A DNA stretch of 64,000 bases from Phragmites australis (GCF_958298935.1 NC_084932.1:13681501-13745500); one strand, 5' to 3'; shown: positions 1-11,215, counted from the first letter of the stretch. The notes: generated by a model not told the origin, from the sequence alone. A program made the numbers and translations.

Positions 1-114
1 AGCAAGACTGCCCAGGTTTCCTGGAAGGTATTGCGTAGCTCCGATAGTGTGTAGAGCCTTTGGCATTAATACATGCCGAAGGGGATCCAAAACCTTAGGC
101 AAAAATGGAGAAAC

Positions 115-860
115 TTAGAAAACCTCCGACAAAAACGGAGAGTCCTCCAAAACCTCCAGCAAAAACGGAGAGTCATACGAAACCTCAAGCAAAAATGGAG
201 AGTCCAAAAACGGAGGGTCTTGCAAAACCTCTGGCAAAAATAGAGAAACTTACAAAACCTCTGAAAAAAACGGAGAGTCCAGCAAAACCTCCGGCAAAAA
301 TGGAGAGTCCTACAAAACCTCCAACAAAAATGGAGAGTTCTACAAAACTTCCGTCAAAAATGGAGAGCCGTGCAAAAGCTCCGGCCAAAATGGAGAAACT
401 TACAAAGCCTTTGGCAAAAACGGAGAGACTTCCAAAAACCTCGGTGAGGTGGAGCATCTTACAAAAACCTCTGCCAACAGCGGAGAGTCTTGCAAAACCT
501 CCATCGAAACGAAGAGATTCCCAAAACCTCCGCAAGATGGAGAGACATCCAAAAACCTCCGTGAGGCAGAGCGTCTTACAAAAACCTTCGCCAACAATGG
601 AGAGTCAGCAAAACCTCTGCTAAAACGGAGAGACTCCCAAAACCTCTACAAGACAGAGAATCTTACCAAACCTCCATAGGATGGAGAGTCTTGCAAAAAC
701 CTCTGCCAAAACGGAGAGAGTCCCAAAACCTTTGCAAGACGAAGAGTTACAAAACCTCCGCAAGATGGAGAGACTTCCGAACCCCCCCCCCCAAGCAGGA
801 ATGTCTTCCAAAAACCTCCGCCAGACGGAGAGGTTAAAAAAAACCTATCGAACAACCGAC
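115..860 (+). repeat. 30-bp minisatellite
   Basis: Around 24 imperfect copies of a 30-bp unit built on AAAACCTCCGRCAAAAAYGG plus GAGAGTCnTnC. Because 30 is a multiple of three, one frame stays open from 105 to 623 and would encode a 10-residue repeat of the type KPPAKMESPT. The array decays towards 860 (units of 27 to 33 bp, frame lost, poly-C run near 782). It lies inside the internal region of the LTR element ending at 4556. I see no sign that the open frame is a gene; it follows from the repeat length. Confidence 0.9.
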
Positions 861-3180
861 AGGCACAACCAACAGACCAAAGGGGTATAAATCCCCCTCC
901 CCACAAGAAGAGGTATGGCCCGCATGACTCAAACACGTATGGTACTAGGTAAAGTCATTACCTTGCAGTCTCATCTAAAGACATGATTCATACGTCATTT
1001 ATGAGGATCATGCTAACATTAAGTACAACCCACTCTAGGTGGCACAGGAAATAGTATGGAATCCTCAGCTGTTTATTGCAGGAGCCGGGCAGCGGCTAAG
1101 GGCCGAGGGGGTTGAGGACCACCTCTCCTGACTAGCCTTCGGCTTCACCCCTGATATGTCGTCACCAGGCTCTGGGCGGATTACCTCCAGAGCCAGGGAG
1201 TAGCAAAGGGCCGAGGGGGTCGAGAACCACCTCTCCCATCTAGCCTTCGGCTTCACTTCCGATATGCCATCGCCGGGCTCCGGACGGATCACCTCCGAAG
1301 CTGGGCAGTGGCTAAGAACCCAAAGGGTCGAGGACCACCTACATAACTTGTCTCCAAAGGTTCCAGATGGACTTCGCTGGGTCAGAAATCTGGAACAAAT
1401 TTGTAAAAAGGCCCTACAAGCGTCGAACCCGAGGAGTACGTGATAACCGGGAATGATGAGGTCGCCACTGCTTCACCCGGCCCTCCTTAGTTACCCTACA
1501 TGTCTACCACCACCAAATTTCGGAGGCAAGCTCTCCCCTGGAAGAAACAACTTCACCGGCGCTATGACCTATGCGAAGGCTCGGTACCTCAGTCATCCAA
1601 AAAACTAGCCATCGCCCACAAAGGGGACGAAGAAGCATGGCTCAAAGATATGAAGGCATATAGACATGTGGTCCCTAGCTTGAAGGATCCCCTTACACTT
1701 CAACCCAGAAAGTGATACAATCGCCCCCAAAGGTCCAAATTATATTATTGTACAAATCGTGCATCCGGAGGACGCGTACAAAGAAGCAAATAGTACAAAA
1801 GCCACTACAGAGGAGACAAACCCTGAGAGAGCAAACCAGGGGGAGAAAGAGTACAAGGTGGCAAAAGACAATTATGGCCCGCGGTGGGGTCATAGTCGAA
1901 CGGCAAAACAGGGATGTCCACGAAGCACCCCCGAAGGCCACCTTCACCTCCTATAGATCCCGACAGGGGCCGCGCATGAAACGGCGTATGCACTTCATCC
2001 GCGGTGTGCCGCCACGGAGGCTAATGCAGTAGCTGGCCCCCGAGCTATCAGAAGATGAAGAAGAAACCAAAGGAGCCACCCTTGGGGCCTCCTCCAGCTT
2101 TTTCCCGGCCATCACCACCGAAGCCCTCTCCTCCTCGTCACTCTCCCTCTATAGGAGATCCCAGTCAATCTCCTCATCATCATCGAAAATATCGATGATC
2201 TTGACAGGCATGGTCTCCCGAACCGGGGATTGGACAGGGGCGACAGGCAGCTGTCCACCCCCACAGGGATTGAAGCTGGATAGCTACCGGTGCCACCGTC
2301 GGTGGCCAAAATAGCCCAGCCCCAGTAGAAGCGGTCTAGATCAATGATGTTTCCGAAGAGGATGGGGAGTAAGACAATGCCATATTCAAAGTCAAGTTGA
2401 GTGCTCGCTCGTGGGGTGGTGGTAAATTCAGTCGAATGACCCTATCTTTATACCCAGGCCAAGCAGCCACGTACGCCAAAGAACAGAAGCAGAACCAATG
2501 CGGTGTCACTCCATGGCGTCCCTCATTAATCTCTAGGGGCTCGTGGCCATATCCCGATCATTCTACCGACACATGGCAACATCCCACGGCAACGCCTCGT
2601 TTTCCTGCATGAACATCCCGTCACGTTAATGACCTAGACTCCTTTCGGTGCATGGCAGGGGTGTGGGAACAAGACCCTAAATGAACCCACGCATTATCCA
2701 TTCTGAAAAGCACCAATGACACATCCCATCATACCGTCCTCAAACTAGCAAATGTGGGGATTCCCCGATCCCACATGTAATCCCCTACTCTGACAAACTC
2801 AAATGGCGAGAAGACCCATCACCAAAAAAGTCCAAAGAATCTAAATCAGCACTGGCATAGACCCGAAACGCATCACCTCCACCGACGCCCCTCAATCCTC
2901 GGGCCCCGATACCACATACTCTAACTCTAACAGGCTTCGGAATGTACCTCCTCTGCTGATACGTCTTCGGTCTTTGACTCCGACTTCGACGCCGGCTGCA
3001 CCTCCAGAGGGTGCCGCCATCACCAGTGCACCGTCAGCCTTGAGCTTTACCATCAACGCCCGTAGTTCCCACCGAAAAACTCCTCAGGGATGCGGAATGG
3101 TCTTCGGGCATTCTTGTTACAAACCCAGGATGGAGTTGGTTTTCCTCTACATCCTCTGACTCCTCCAAACGTCGAGGCTA
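861..3180. other. Non-coding tail of an LTR retrotransposon
   Basis: No recognisable protein domain in either strand; open frames are short and unlike known families. The stretch lies upstream of a purine-rich tract and LTR, so it fits the long spacer between pol and the 3' LTR found in large Ty3/Gypsy (Tat-type) elements. A local acidic/serine-rich frame around 2040-2170 resembles in composition the segment at 56141-56431, but I cannot assign it. Confidence 0.45.
1080..1345. repeat. ~108-bp tandem duplication, 2.3 copies
   Basis: Starts near 1081, 1189 and 1297 share GGCTAAGGGCCGAGGGGGT-like openings followed by ACCACCTCTCC and AGCCTTCGGCTTCAC blocks. Copies differ at many positions, so this is an old duplication in the element's non-coding tail. 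Confidence 0.75.
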
Positions 3181-3195
3181 GAGAATGAGGGGTAC
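3181..3195 (+). other. Polypurine tract of left LTR element
   Basis: GAGAATGAGGGGTAC lies directly before the TGTTGGGG start of the LTR. A purine-rich tract at this place primes plus-strand DNA synthesis in LTR retrotransposons, so this LTR is the 3' LTR of a plus-strand element whose body lies to the left, mostly outside the window. Confidence 0.65.
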
Positions 3196-4063
3196 TGTTG
3201 GGGAAAAATAGACCAGCCTGAGGATAATAGTTGACGATCGCTATCAAAGGTCTCTCCAGAGCCTTCGACCTCCGGACTCAGCAGGAGGCTTTATCCCCAG
3301 AGGCTGCGAACCCCTTCGGGACACCTCTCCAAAAAGTACGTGGCCTTCAGAAGACTCAAAGCTACAGGAAGTGCCTTCAGATCCATCGACCTCCAAACTC
3401 AGCAGGAGGCCTTATCCCAGGAGGCTGCAGATCCCTTCGAGCCACCCCTCCAGTGCCCATGCGGCCTTCCAAAGCCTAAAGATGCAGCCAGCCTCTGGAG
3501 ATAATATTAGGGAAGAAAGGACACCCCCTGCAGCCGACCTGATGTGAGGTGATGGGCGATTAATGAGGGGTACTATTGGGGGAAAATAGACCAGCCTGAG
3601 GATAATGGTTGACGATCGCTATCAAAGGTCTCTCCAGAGCCTTCGACCTCCGGACTCAGCAGGAGGCTTTATCCCCAGAGGCTGCGAACCCCTTCGGGAC
3701 ACCTCTCCGACATGTACGTGGCCTTCCGAAGACTCGAAGCTACAGGAAGTCCCTCCAGAGCCGTCGACCTCCGGACTCAGCAAGAGGCTTTATCCCCAGA
3801 GGCTGCGAACCCCTTCGGGACACCTCTCCGACATGTACGTGGCCTTCTGAAGACTCGAAGCTACAGGAAGTCCCTCCAGAGCCATCGGCCTCCGAACTCA
3901 GCAGGAGGCCTTATCCCCGGAGGCTGCGCATCCCTTCGGACCACCCCTCCAGTGCCCATGTGGCCTTCCGAAGCCTAAAGATGCAGCTGGTCTCCGGAGA
4001 TAATATCAGGGAAGAAAGGACACCCCTACAGCCGACCTGACATGAGGTGATGGGCGATTAATG
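3196..4063 (+). repeat. Nested direct repeats inside the LTR
   Basis: The LTR start is duplicated with a 378-bp offset: TGTTGGGG at 3196 and TATTGGGG at 3574, each followed by AAATAGACCAGCCTGAGGA. Within each copy lies a ~122-bp sub-repeat beginning near CTTCGACCTCCGGACTCAGC: two units in the first copy, three in the second. The second copy also repeats the purine tract ATGAGGGGTAC just before it. Confidence 0.85.
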
Positions 4064-4315
4064 CCGATGCAAGTGGTGCTTATCTTGACACCCCAGCGCA
4101 ATGCAAGTCGTCCTGACAGCCCTAGCAGAGCAGCGTTGGGCTGCAATTGGCAACCAGCTCACCCCTCAGGTGGTAGGCACCACAATAGTTATCACGGTAG
4201 ATATTTATCTTCTATGTAGGGTAAATGGTAGTCATCCAGGATAAGGCTCAGTAATTCGATCAGATCCTAGATATATGTACATCGTGATAACTTATACACT
4301 AAGCTTTGTACTATC

Positions 4316-4329
4316 TTATAAATAGGGGG
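4316..4329 (+). promoter_or_regulatory. LTR TATA box
   Basis: TTATAAATAGGGGG about 240 bp before the LTR end, a normal distance for a U3 promoter in a Gypsy LTR. Confidence 0.6.
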
Positions 4330-5280
4330 TCGTGGTCACCTGGAAAAGGGAGGTCAGAAGGAGCACGCTTAACACAGCACGGAGGAGCATAATCACAAAG
4401 TCTTCCTGTGATACTCCCCCTAGCTCGGTCCATATTCCTACTATCAAAACATTTGTGGTGTTCCTTCCTCTCAAACTTCATCTCCAAGCTTGAGTCTCCT
4501 CCTTAGAAGAAACTCTCGCTGTACTTGTTGGGACAAGACGAACCCTTGTTCTAACAGCATGTATGCCCCAACCTTGGTATTAAAGTAAGGGGGGTAGAAT
4601 TTCTCGCAAACCTTATCATTTTGGAATCTGAAGGGATAGATATCATACTAGGAATGGATTGGTTAATCAAATTCAATGGAATTATTGACTATGCAAGAAG
4701 AGCCATTCGTGTATCTGCTAAAGAAGGAAAAGAAGTGGAATACGTTGTAGAAGTATCGTTAATGGTCAGAGGGACAGTAAATTAAGCTGATGGAAGCCCA
4801 ATTGAGAGCATTCTAGTTGTTTGCAAATATCCGGATGTTTTTTCAAAAGATTTGTTAGGTATGCCACCTGACCGTGACATACAGTTTGTTATAGAACTAG
4901 TACCTGTTATGGCTCCTATATCTAAAAGGTCATATGGAATGGCTGCTAATCAGTTACTGGAACTTAAGGAACAATTGCAACAGTTGTTAGACAAATGTTA
5001 TATCTGACCTAGTTTGTCACCATTGGGTGCACCAGTAATTTTCGCACCCAAGAATGATGGTACCTAAAGAATGTGTATAGATTACCGAGCCTTGAATGAG
5101 GTTATCATTAAGAATAAATATCCTCATCCTAGGATCAATGACTTATTTGATCAGCTTAATGGAGCATGTGTGTTCTCCAAGATCGATCTTCGCTTGGGAT
5201 ATCATCAGTTGAAGATTTGAACATCAGATATCCCTAAAACCGCTTTCATTACCCATTATGGACTCTATGAGTATACGGTC

Positions 5281-6084
5281 ATGTCTTTTGGGTTGACAAA
5301 CGCCCCTGCCTACTTTATGTATCTAATGAACAAGGTGTTTATTGAATACTGGGATAAGTTTGTGGTAGTATTTATTGATGACATCCTAATTTTCTCAAGG
5401 AATAAAGAGGAACATGCAAAACAAATGAGATTGGTTCCACAGATGCTTAGGGATAATCAGTTGTATGCTAAGTTGAGAAAATGTGAGTTTTGGCTAGACC
5501 AAGTTTCTTTCCTCGGTCACATCATCTCCGCCAGAGGGATAGCAGTTGATCCCAGAAAGGTGGAAGATTTTTTGAATTGGAAGCCTCCCCAGAATGTCTC
5601 TGAGATCTGTAGTCTCCTTGGATTAGCATGTTACTACCGTCGATTCATAGAAGGTTTCTCCAAGATTGTAAAGCCTATCACCGAGTCACTTGAGAAGGGT
5701 AAAATGTTTAAATGGACCCCTGCTTGTGAGGCAAGTTTTAAAGAGTTGAAGAAAATATTAACATCTACACCAGTATTAGTCATGTCAGATATACAGAAGT
5801 CATTCTCCATCTATTGTGATGCCTCTCGTCAAGGATTAGGATCAGTTCTTATGCAAGAAGGTCATGTTATAGCCTATGCATCAACACAATTGAGTAAGCA
5901 CGAGGAACACTACCCTACACATGATTTGGAGTTAGCCGCTGTGGTACATGCACTCAAGATATGGAGATACTATCTAATTAGAAAAAGATGTGAGATATAT
6001 TCGGATCAAAAGAGTTTGAAATATACCTTTACTCAGCCAAATCTCAACCTCAGGCAGCCTAGATGGTTATATCAAGAATTATGA
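5281..6084 (+). CDS. RT-RNase H open fragment of Tekay-like pol
   Basis: The longest uninterrupted part of the decayed pol, 267 codons. It begins inside reverse transcriptase at [12 protein letters not shown], includes the catalytic FIDD, the connection domain, and RNase H with YCDAS (catalytic Asp) and [11 protein letters not shown]. It is closed by TGA at 6082; the frame resumes after the stop. This is a remnant, not an independent gene. Confidence 0.7.
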   Translation: MSFGLTNAPAYFMYLMNKVFIEYWDKFVVVFIDDILIFSRNKEEHAKQMRLVPQMLRDNQLYAKLRKCEFWLDQVSFLGHIISARGIAVDPRKVEDFLNWKPPQNVSEICSLLGLACYYRRFIEGFSKIVKPITESLEKGKMFKWTPACEASFKELKKILTSTPVLVMSDIQKSFSIYCDASRQGLGSVLMQEGHVIAYASTQLSKHEEHYPTHDLELAAVVHALKIWRYYLIRKRCEIYSDQKSLKYTFTQPNLNLRQPRWLYQEL

Positions 6085-7443
6085 CTTGGGAATTAATTAT
6101 CATCCCAGAAAGGCGAATGTAGTTGCCGATGCTTTAAGCAGAAAGGCTCATCTCAAAGTGATGACCGTGCAAAACAGACGACCCGAGTTATACAAAGAGT
6201 TTGAAAGGATCAATCTCGGTTTGGTAAACAACACAGAAGCTATGGTAACTGAAGTCGATTTAACATTGGAACAAGAAGTTCGTAAAGGACAACTGAAGGA
6301 TAAGAAGATTATGGAAATCAAGTAGCATATTAAGGAGGGTAAAGCCCTAGGTTTTACTGATGATGAGAATGGAATGATATGGTTTGAGAAGTTTATCTGC
6401 GTCCCAGATATCAAACCTATCAAGGAAACTATACTTTGAGAAGCGCATGAGTTTGCATATTCTATTCATCCTGGAAGCACCAAGATGTATCAACATCTTA
6501 AAGAACGGTATTGGTGGTATGGTATGAAGAGAGAGATTGCAGAGTATGTAGCATTATGTGATATATGTTAGAGAGTCAAAGTTGAACATCAGAGACCTCC
6601 TAGACTACTTCAACCTTTGAAGATATGAGAATGGAAATGGGATGAAATTACTATGGGTTTTATCATTGGATTGCCCAGAACTCAATCTGGATATGATTCT
6701 ATTTGGGTTATAGTGGATCACTTGACGAAAGTTGCCAATTTTATTCCACTCAAGACCACATACACAGGACCTAAACTTGCTAAGTTGTATATCACCCAAA
6801 TTGTATGTTTGTATGGAGTACCCAAGAGGATAGTGTCTGATAGAGGAAGTCAGTTTACCTCCAGGTTTTGGCAAAAGGTACATGAGACATTGGATACTAG
6901 GTTAAACTTTAGTTCGGCATATCATCCGTGGACCAAAGAGTTATGCTGATCATCAACGTCATGAGTTGACTTTTGAAGCATGAGTTGACTTTTGAAGCAG
7001 GTGACTTCGTATATCTACGAGTTTCACCGATCAGAGGTTTCTGTAGATTTAAAGTTAAAGAAAAACTTGCACCCAGGTTTATAGGACCTTTTAAGGTGTT
7101 AGAAAAACGTGGAGAAGTAGCGTATCAATTGGAGCTACTACCTCAGCTAGCAAATGTTCATGATGTTTTCCATGTATCACAATTGAAGAAATGTCTACGA
7201 TTTCTCGAGGAACAGATGCCCCTATAGTAAATAAAAGTTGGAGAGTATCTCACCTACATGGAGTATCCTATCAAGATTCGAGACGTCAAAGCAAATCACC
7301 ACGAACCAAAGAATTCATATGTGCAAGGTGCAGTGGAGACACCATTCAAAGAATAAGCGACATGGGAAAGAGAACTTGATCTGAAAGTCAAGTTTCCACA
7401 GCTCTTCCCCGATCCTTCCGAATCTCGAGGGTGGGATTCATTC

Positions 7444-7457
7444 TAAGGGGGTAGGTT
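7444..7457 (+). other. Polypurine tract of Tekay-like element
   Basis: TAAGGGGGTAGGTT directly precedes the LTR start TGTAACACCC and directly follows the stop codon of the decayed pol frame, the usual compact arrangement in this lineage. Confidence 0.7.
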
Positions 7458-8395
7458 TGTAACACCCTGATTTTTTTATTTTGTAATTTCCTAAAATTTT
7501 GCTAGAATTTAATTAGGGTTTAAAATAAAGAGAAAGGTCAAAACCTAATTTGTAAAATAAATTAATTTTGCCCTAGGATATATTTTTGTGTTGCATTCAT
7601 GATGGAATACATGCATTAGATTTTTTATTGTGTAGAAAATGAATGTTTGAAATCTCGAGGCACACCGTTTGAAATTTGGAAAAGTTTGAAGATGCTTCCC
7701 TAAAAGAAAATTCAGTTTTTTCTCCTTTGGGCCAAAAACTTTTTCCTTTTTCCCTTCCCTTTTCCTTTTTCTATGTTTTTTTCCCTTATGGCCCAACGTT
7801 TTTTTTCTCCTAGGCCGAGCCTATTCTCTGCCTCTCGCCTAGGCCAGCCAAAGTCCAGGCCAGCTCACCGCGAGCACACGCCTACGGCCGTCCTCCTCTC
7901 CCAGAAGGCACCCTAGCCAGAACCAGCCTCCCTCTACCTCCGGTACATGGGACCCGCTCGTCGGTCATCATCTTCGAACTGAGCTTGGGTTTCTACCGAG
8001 TCCACACCAACCCTGATGTTGTCTGCCACCTCTCTCGAGCTCGTATCCCAACAACCTCACCCTTATCCGAACGCCCGTGCTCATCCTAGCCTATATAAGC
8101 CCGGTCCCCCTCTCTTTTCCATCTATTTTTGCCCCACCCTGAGCTGCCACCCGCCATTGTTGTCGCTTGGCGGAGCTTCACCATCCACCACTCTTGTCGC
8201 TGCCTTGCTGCAACTGAGGCCACCTCTGGCACTGAGTGCTCACGGGGATTCGGTTCCACTGCTCCTCTTCACCTTCCGCCATCAGAGCACCCCTGTCACT
8301 GAGCCAACGTGAGCCAACGCCACCACTTCCGTTGTCATCTCGATTCGCCGCCTCCCGAATCCACCTGAGCACCTAGGTGGATAGTCGAATAGCTA
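7458..8395 (+). repeat. 3' LTR of Tekay-like element (end uncertain)
   Basis: Starts TGTAACACCCTGA, a common opening of Tekay/Del LTRs, and has a TATA box CTATATAAG at 8091. Pyrimidine-rich stretches and a GC-rich transcript-leader-like region follow. The right end is not clear: FAR1-like coding sequence begins at about 8406 and no TG..CA end or target duplication could be fixed, so the LTR may be truncated. Confidence 0.6.
8091..8099 (+). promoter_or_regulatory. LTR TATA box
   Basis: CTATATAAG in the Tekay-like LTR followed by a C/T-rich leader; probably the former promoter of that element. Confidence 0.5.
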
Positions 8396-9256
8396 AATTT
8401 TTCTAGGCAGATGATCAGGCTATCATGGATTATGCATGCTTTAGTGATGTCGTGCTATTTGACACCACGTTTTAGACTAACAAGTTTGAAATGCATTTTG
8501 CTCCACTCATTGGAACCAACCATCATAAGTAGACAAATTTTTTTAGGCTGCACTGTTATATAATGAAACTATTGAATCATTTGTTTGGTTTTTCAACACA
8601 TTTCTAACAGTCTAGCAAGTATCCTAGCACAATTTTCTTGTGCTCATGACCAGTCTTATTATTGCAATCCATCTGTAGTTTCTTGCTGAATTTAAGAAAT
8701 GTGTCTACGAAGAAAGGTCAGTGATATACTTCAACAAGATATGGCATGAATTGTTAAGTAGGTATAAACTTGAGGAGAACTCATGGATGAGTAACCTATA
8801 TGATTTGTGGGACAAGTGGGTTGTTGTCTTCTGTGACTCTTTTACTGCTGATATGACATCAACTCAAAGGAGCGAAGGTATGAACAATGTTTTTAAGAAG
8901 AGGTTTAGTAGAAAACTCTATATTTCAGAACTCCTAGTAGAATGTGATAACTGCGTTACTAGTCTCCGTGCAAACGAGTTGGATGCAGACTATAAGTCAC
9001 GACACTCTAACCAGATTACTTCTATCCGAGATTTACCTATGTTGAAGACCACAGCTAAGTCATATACACAGAGGCTATATTCAGATTTCAAGGAGCAATT
9101 TAAAGAGCAATTTTCATTCTAATGCAAGTTGTTACAAACTAAGGGGGCAGTCATGACTTACAAGGTTATGCCTATGGAATTTTAAGATGAAGCAATAGTT
9201 GTATTTAACTCTGAGGATATGTCCATAATATGTTATTGTAGGAAGTATGAATCCAT

Positions 9257-9331
9257 TAGTATGTATACATATTTTAAAATTACAAGAGTTCACAGGGCAT
9301 CTTACTAAAAATTATTATAAATGTCTTACAG
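9257..9331 (+). other. Intron in FAR1-like pseudogene
   Basis: GTATGTATAC donor and CTTACAG acceptor. Removing it joins the two halves of the SWIM zinc finger in frame (ESI then LLCKHA), which supports a spliced ancestral gene and not a processed copy. Confidence 0.6.
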
Positions 9332-9512
9332 GTCTATTGTGCAAGCATGCTATGCGAGTCTTTAATGTCAATGAAATTTTTATCTTGACAAGTAAGTATA
9401 TACTAAACAAGTGGACAAAATATGCAAAATGAGGGTTTTATTCTGAGAAACAAGGAAACTTTGAGAACACATGCTGCACTTATCTCTCGAAAGGTGGCAT
9501 CTGTTGTATTGA

Positions 9513-9515
9513 AAT
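9513..9515 (+). repeat. 3-bp target duplication of CACTA, left
   Basis: AAT before the CACTA terminus; the counterpart at 38382-38384 reads AGT. Taking one copy as mutated, removal of the element restores the codons of the FAR1-like frame (LK then CSVSKELLDDLENA). Confidence 0.55.
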
Positions 9516-9740
9516 CACTACTAAAAAAAAACCCTTCGCTGCCGGCGCATAAAAGGGTTTCACTGCCAGTTTAGAAGCCGGCAATGGGCAACGGTCAATA
9601 ATAGTCCCCGACTGTCATTGTCGGCCCAGGGATCTACAATGAAGGGGTTATCACTGCCGGCTGAAGGCGTCAGCCGACAGTGATAGTCGACTAGCTATCA
9701 CTGCTGGTTGAAGGCTTCACAGGCAGTGATAGTCGGGTGC
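9516..9740 (+). repeat. CACTA left terminus with subterminal repeats
   Basis: CACTA terminus followed by at least six copies of TCACTGCCGGC/GCCGGCAGTGA variants at 9550, 9570, 9610, 9650, 9680 and 9720. Confidence 0.8.
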
Positions 9741-9876
9741 CGAATCGATCTTTTTAAACTAGAAAAATTAAATATATATATATATATTGCACCAAAGGAA
9801 CCCCCACGCGAGGCACCATCGCAAGTCACAACTCACGCAATTTTTTGCGAGAAATACGTGCGCGTGCAATTCATGG

Positions 9877-9881
9877 CACTT
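9877..9881 (+). repeat. 5-bp target duplication of Tat element, left
   Basis: CACTT, matched exactly by 37828-37832. This pairs LTRs 28 kb apart as one insertion. Confidence 0.85.
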
Positions 9882-11214
9882 TGTCGGAGGTTGAACTCCA
9901 CAAGCGGGGATTCGGACGGACCCCCTTTGAGATTCGACCGGGGGGATGATTCTGAATCTACCTCGTACGTGAAATAAATGGGAGTAAATGAGATGCAGGT
10001 GGGTTGGATGATTAGATGCAGGAGGAAATAAATGCTCAGGGGATTTTAGACAGGTTCGGGCAGCACGGAGCGTAATACCCTACTCCTGTGTGTATGCTAT
10101 AAATGCTCAGGGAATGCCTCTCTGAGGATCTCTTGTGTTACAAGGATATTTGTCTAAAACTCGACCTTCGTGAGCTTGTCTCGGTCTTGAAGAAGCCGTT
10201 GTCTTCTGTGTGTCTCGATCTTCTCAGTTCGGTCTATCAATCTAGAGTTGTCCTTCTCCGGGAAGCCCGCCCCTCTTTTATACCCCGTCGGGGCGGGTAG
10301 CGTGCCCGGAAAGGATGGCGCGACTTCCAAGGTGCCATAAATGGAAAGCAACCATCATGGGCTACAATTTGATGTGATGGGGGGGTTAAAAATGCGCCAC
10401 CATCCTGTCCTGTCGTCATCATCCCGCTTTTCAACGAGTGCTGCGGGGAGGGCCCACCGGGCAGCAACCGAGCACCCCGCGTGCCCGCCCGGTCAGAGCG
10501 AGCCTGACACAGTAGAGCGGCAGGCGATATGCCTCGAGCCCTGCGACGTTATCCCGAGGCACACCGGATGACACGCGATGGGACCCACGCATTAAATGTC
10601 CCCACGCCTCCCTACCAGGGAGTGGCAGGGGCTGACAGCAGGCGTGGGGGATTGGTTGGAAGTGACAGGCCACACGCTCTCTTAAATGCAGCATCGGGCC
10701 TCTCACCAATTGACACCTCACCGTTGAGCCCTTGTGGGGACCACCAGCGAAGGATTTCTCAGGCCCTCGGGGAACTGCGAGTGCTCGGAGACTACTGTTC
10801 ATAGCCTCGAGCACTCTCTCCCGAATATGCCTTTTCTTGGTCCTCGGGGAACTGCGAGTGCTCGGGGACTACTGTTTATAGCCCCGAGCACTTTCTCCCG
10901 GATCTGTGACTGCTCGGGTCCTCACGGAACTCTGGTACCCGGGGACCACTGTTCATGGCCCCGAGCACCCTCTTCCGGAACTGTGACTTCTCTGGTCATT
11001 GGGGAACTCAGGTGCTCAGGGACTACTGTTCATGGCCCCGAGCACCCTCTTCCGAAACTTGGCCTTCTCGGATCGTCGAGGAACTCGGGTACTCAGGGAT
11101 CACTGTTCATGGCCCTGGGCACCCTCTCCCGGAACTTCGTCTTCTCGGGTCCTCGGGGAACTCAGGTGCTTGCGGACCACTTTTCATGGTCCTGAGCACC
11201 CTCTCCAGGGACTT
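9882..11214 (-). repeat. Tat 3' LTR, main part
   Basis: Begins TGTCGGAGGTTGAACTCC (element 3' end) and matches the 5' LTR at 36731 onwards. It is cut at 11214 by the CRM-type element and resumes at 22276. It is ~340 bp longer than the 5' LTR because that copy lost 339 bp. It contains about five tandem units of ~75 bp (10805-11215) of the form CTCGGGGACCACTGTTCATG plus GCCCCGAGCACCCTC. Confidence 0.9.
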
Positions 11215-11215
11215 T
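10805..11215. repeat. ~75-bp tandem repeats in Tat LTR
   Basis: Five to six imperfect units, each with GGGAACTCGGGTGCTCGGGG, ACTGTTCATGGCC and CCGAGCACCCTCTCCCGGAA. The equivalent array in the 5' LTR lies at 37315-37735. Each unit contains an inverted CGAGCAC/GTGCTCG pair, so single strands could form hairpins. Confidence 0.85.
11210..11214 (+). repeat. 5-bp target duplication of CRM-type element, left
   Basis: GACTT, matched by 22271-22275. Removing 11215-22270 and one copy rejoins the Tat LTR precisely (compare the uninterrupted 5' LTR near 37720). Confidence 0.85.

Larger units (their letters stand above)
3196..4556 (+). repeat. 3' LTR of left Gypsy-type element
   Basis: About 1,361 bp, beginning TGTTGGGG and ending CTAACA (short inverted termini TGTTRG/CTAACA). 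It holds a TATA box near 4317 and a run of internal repeats over its first 870 bp. The following sequence at 4557 falls abruptly into protease coding sequence of another element, so this element inserted into the Tekay-like element to its right. The matching 5' LTR and target duplication are outside the window. Confidence 0.75.
4560..7457 (+). pseudogene. Tekay-like chromovirus pol, decayed
   Basis: A Ty3/Gypsy polyprotein in order: end of protease (GIDIILGMDWL near 4635), reverse transcriptase (active site FIDDILIF near 5370), RNase H (near 5800-6060), junction motif ADALSRKA near 6125, integrase zinc finger and core (6440-6945), then the C-terminal part (6970-7225) and a chromodomain-like tail ending SRGWDSF at 7445. 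Several in-frame stops (for example 4784, 5005, 5066, 5218, 6084, 6325, 6570) and a deletion at about 6945, which removes the second half of the integrase core, make it non-functional. The tail MEYPIKIRD...ATWERE...FPQLFPDPSESR is characteristic of the Tekay/Del chromovirus lineage. Gag and most of protease are missing on the left because of the insertion ending at 4556. Confidence 0.85.
8406..9515 (+). pseudogene. FAR1/FHY3-like protein, 5' part (split by CACTA)
   Basis: FAR1-related proteins are transcription factors derived from Mutator-type (MULE) transposases. Here the frame begins inside the transposase domain (DYACFSDVVLFDTTF at about 8430, with stops and a frameshift before 8600), continues as an open stretch 8700-9122 (QRSEGMNNVFKKRF, a family hallmark), then a SWIM zinc finger (CYC at 9234 and LCKHAMRVFNVNEIF after an intron). 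An intron with GTATGT donor and TTACAG acceptor fits at 9257-9331. The N-terminal FAR1 DNA-binding domain is absent. The frame is interrupted at 9515 by the CACTA element and resumes at 38382. Stops and frameshifts make it a pseudogene even without the insertions. Confidence 0.75.

Noticed and set aside
185..535. Minus-strand frame across the minisatellite
   Set aside because: Complement of the 30-bp repeat; open only because of unit length.
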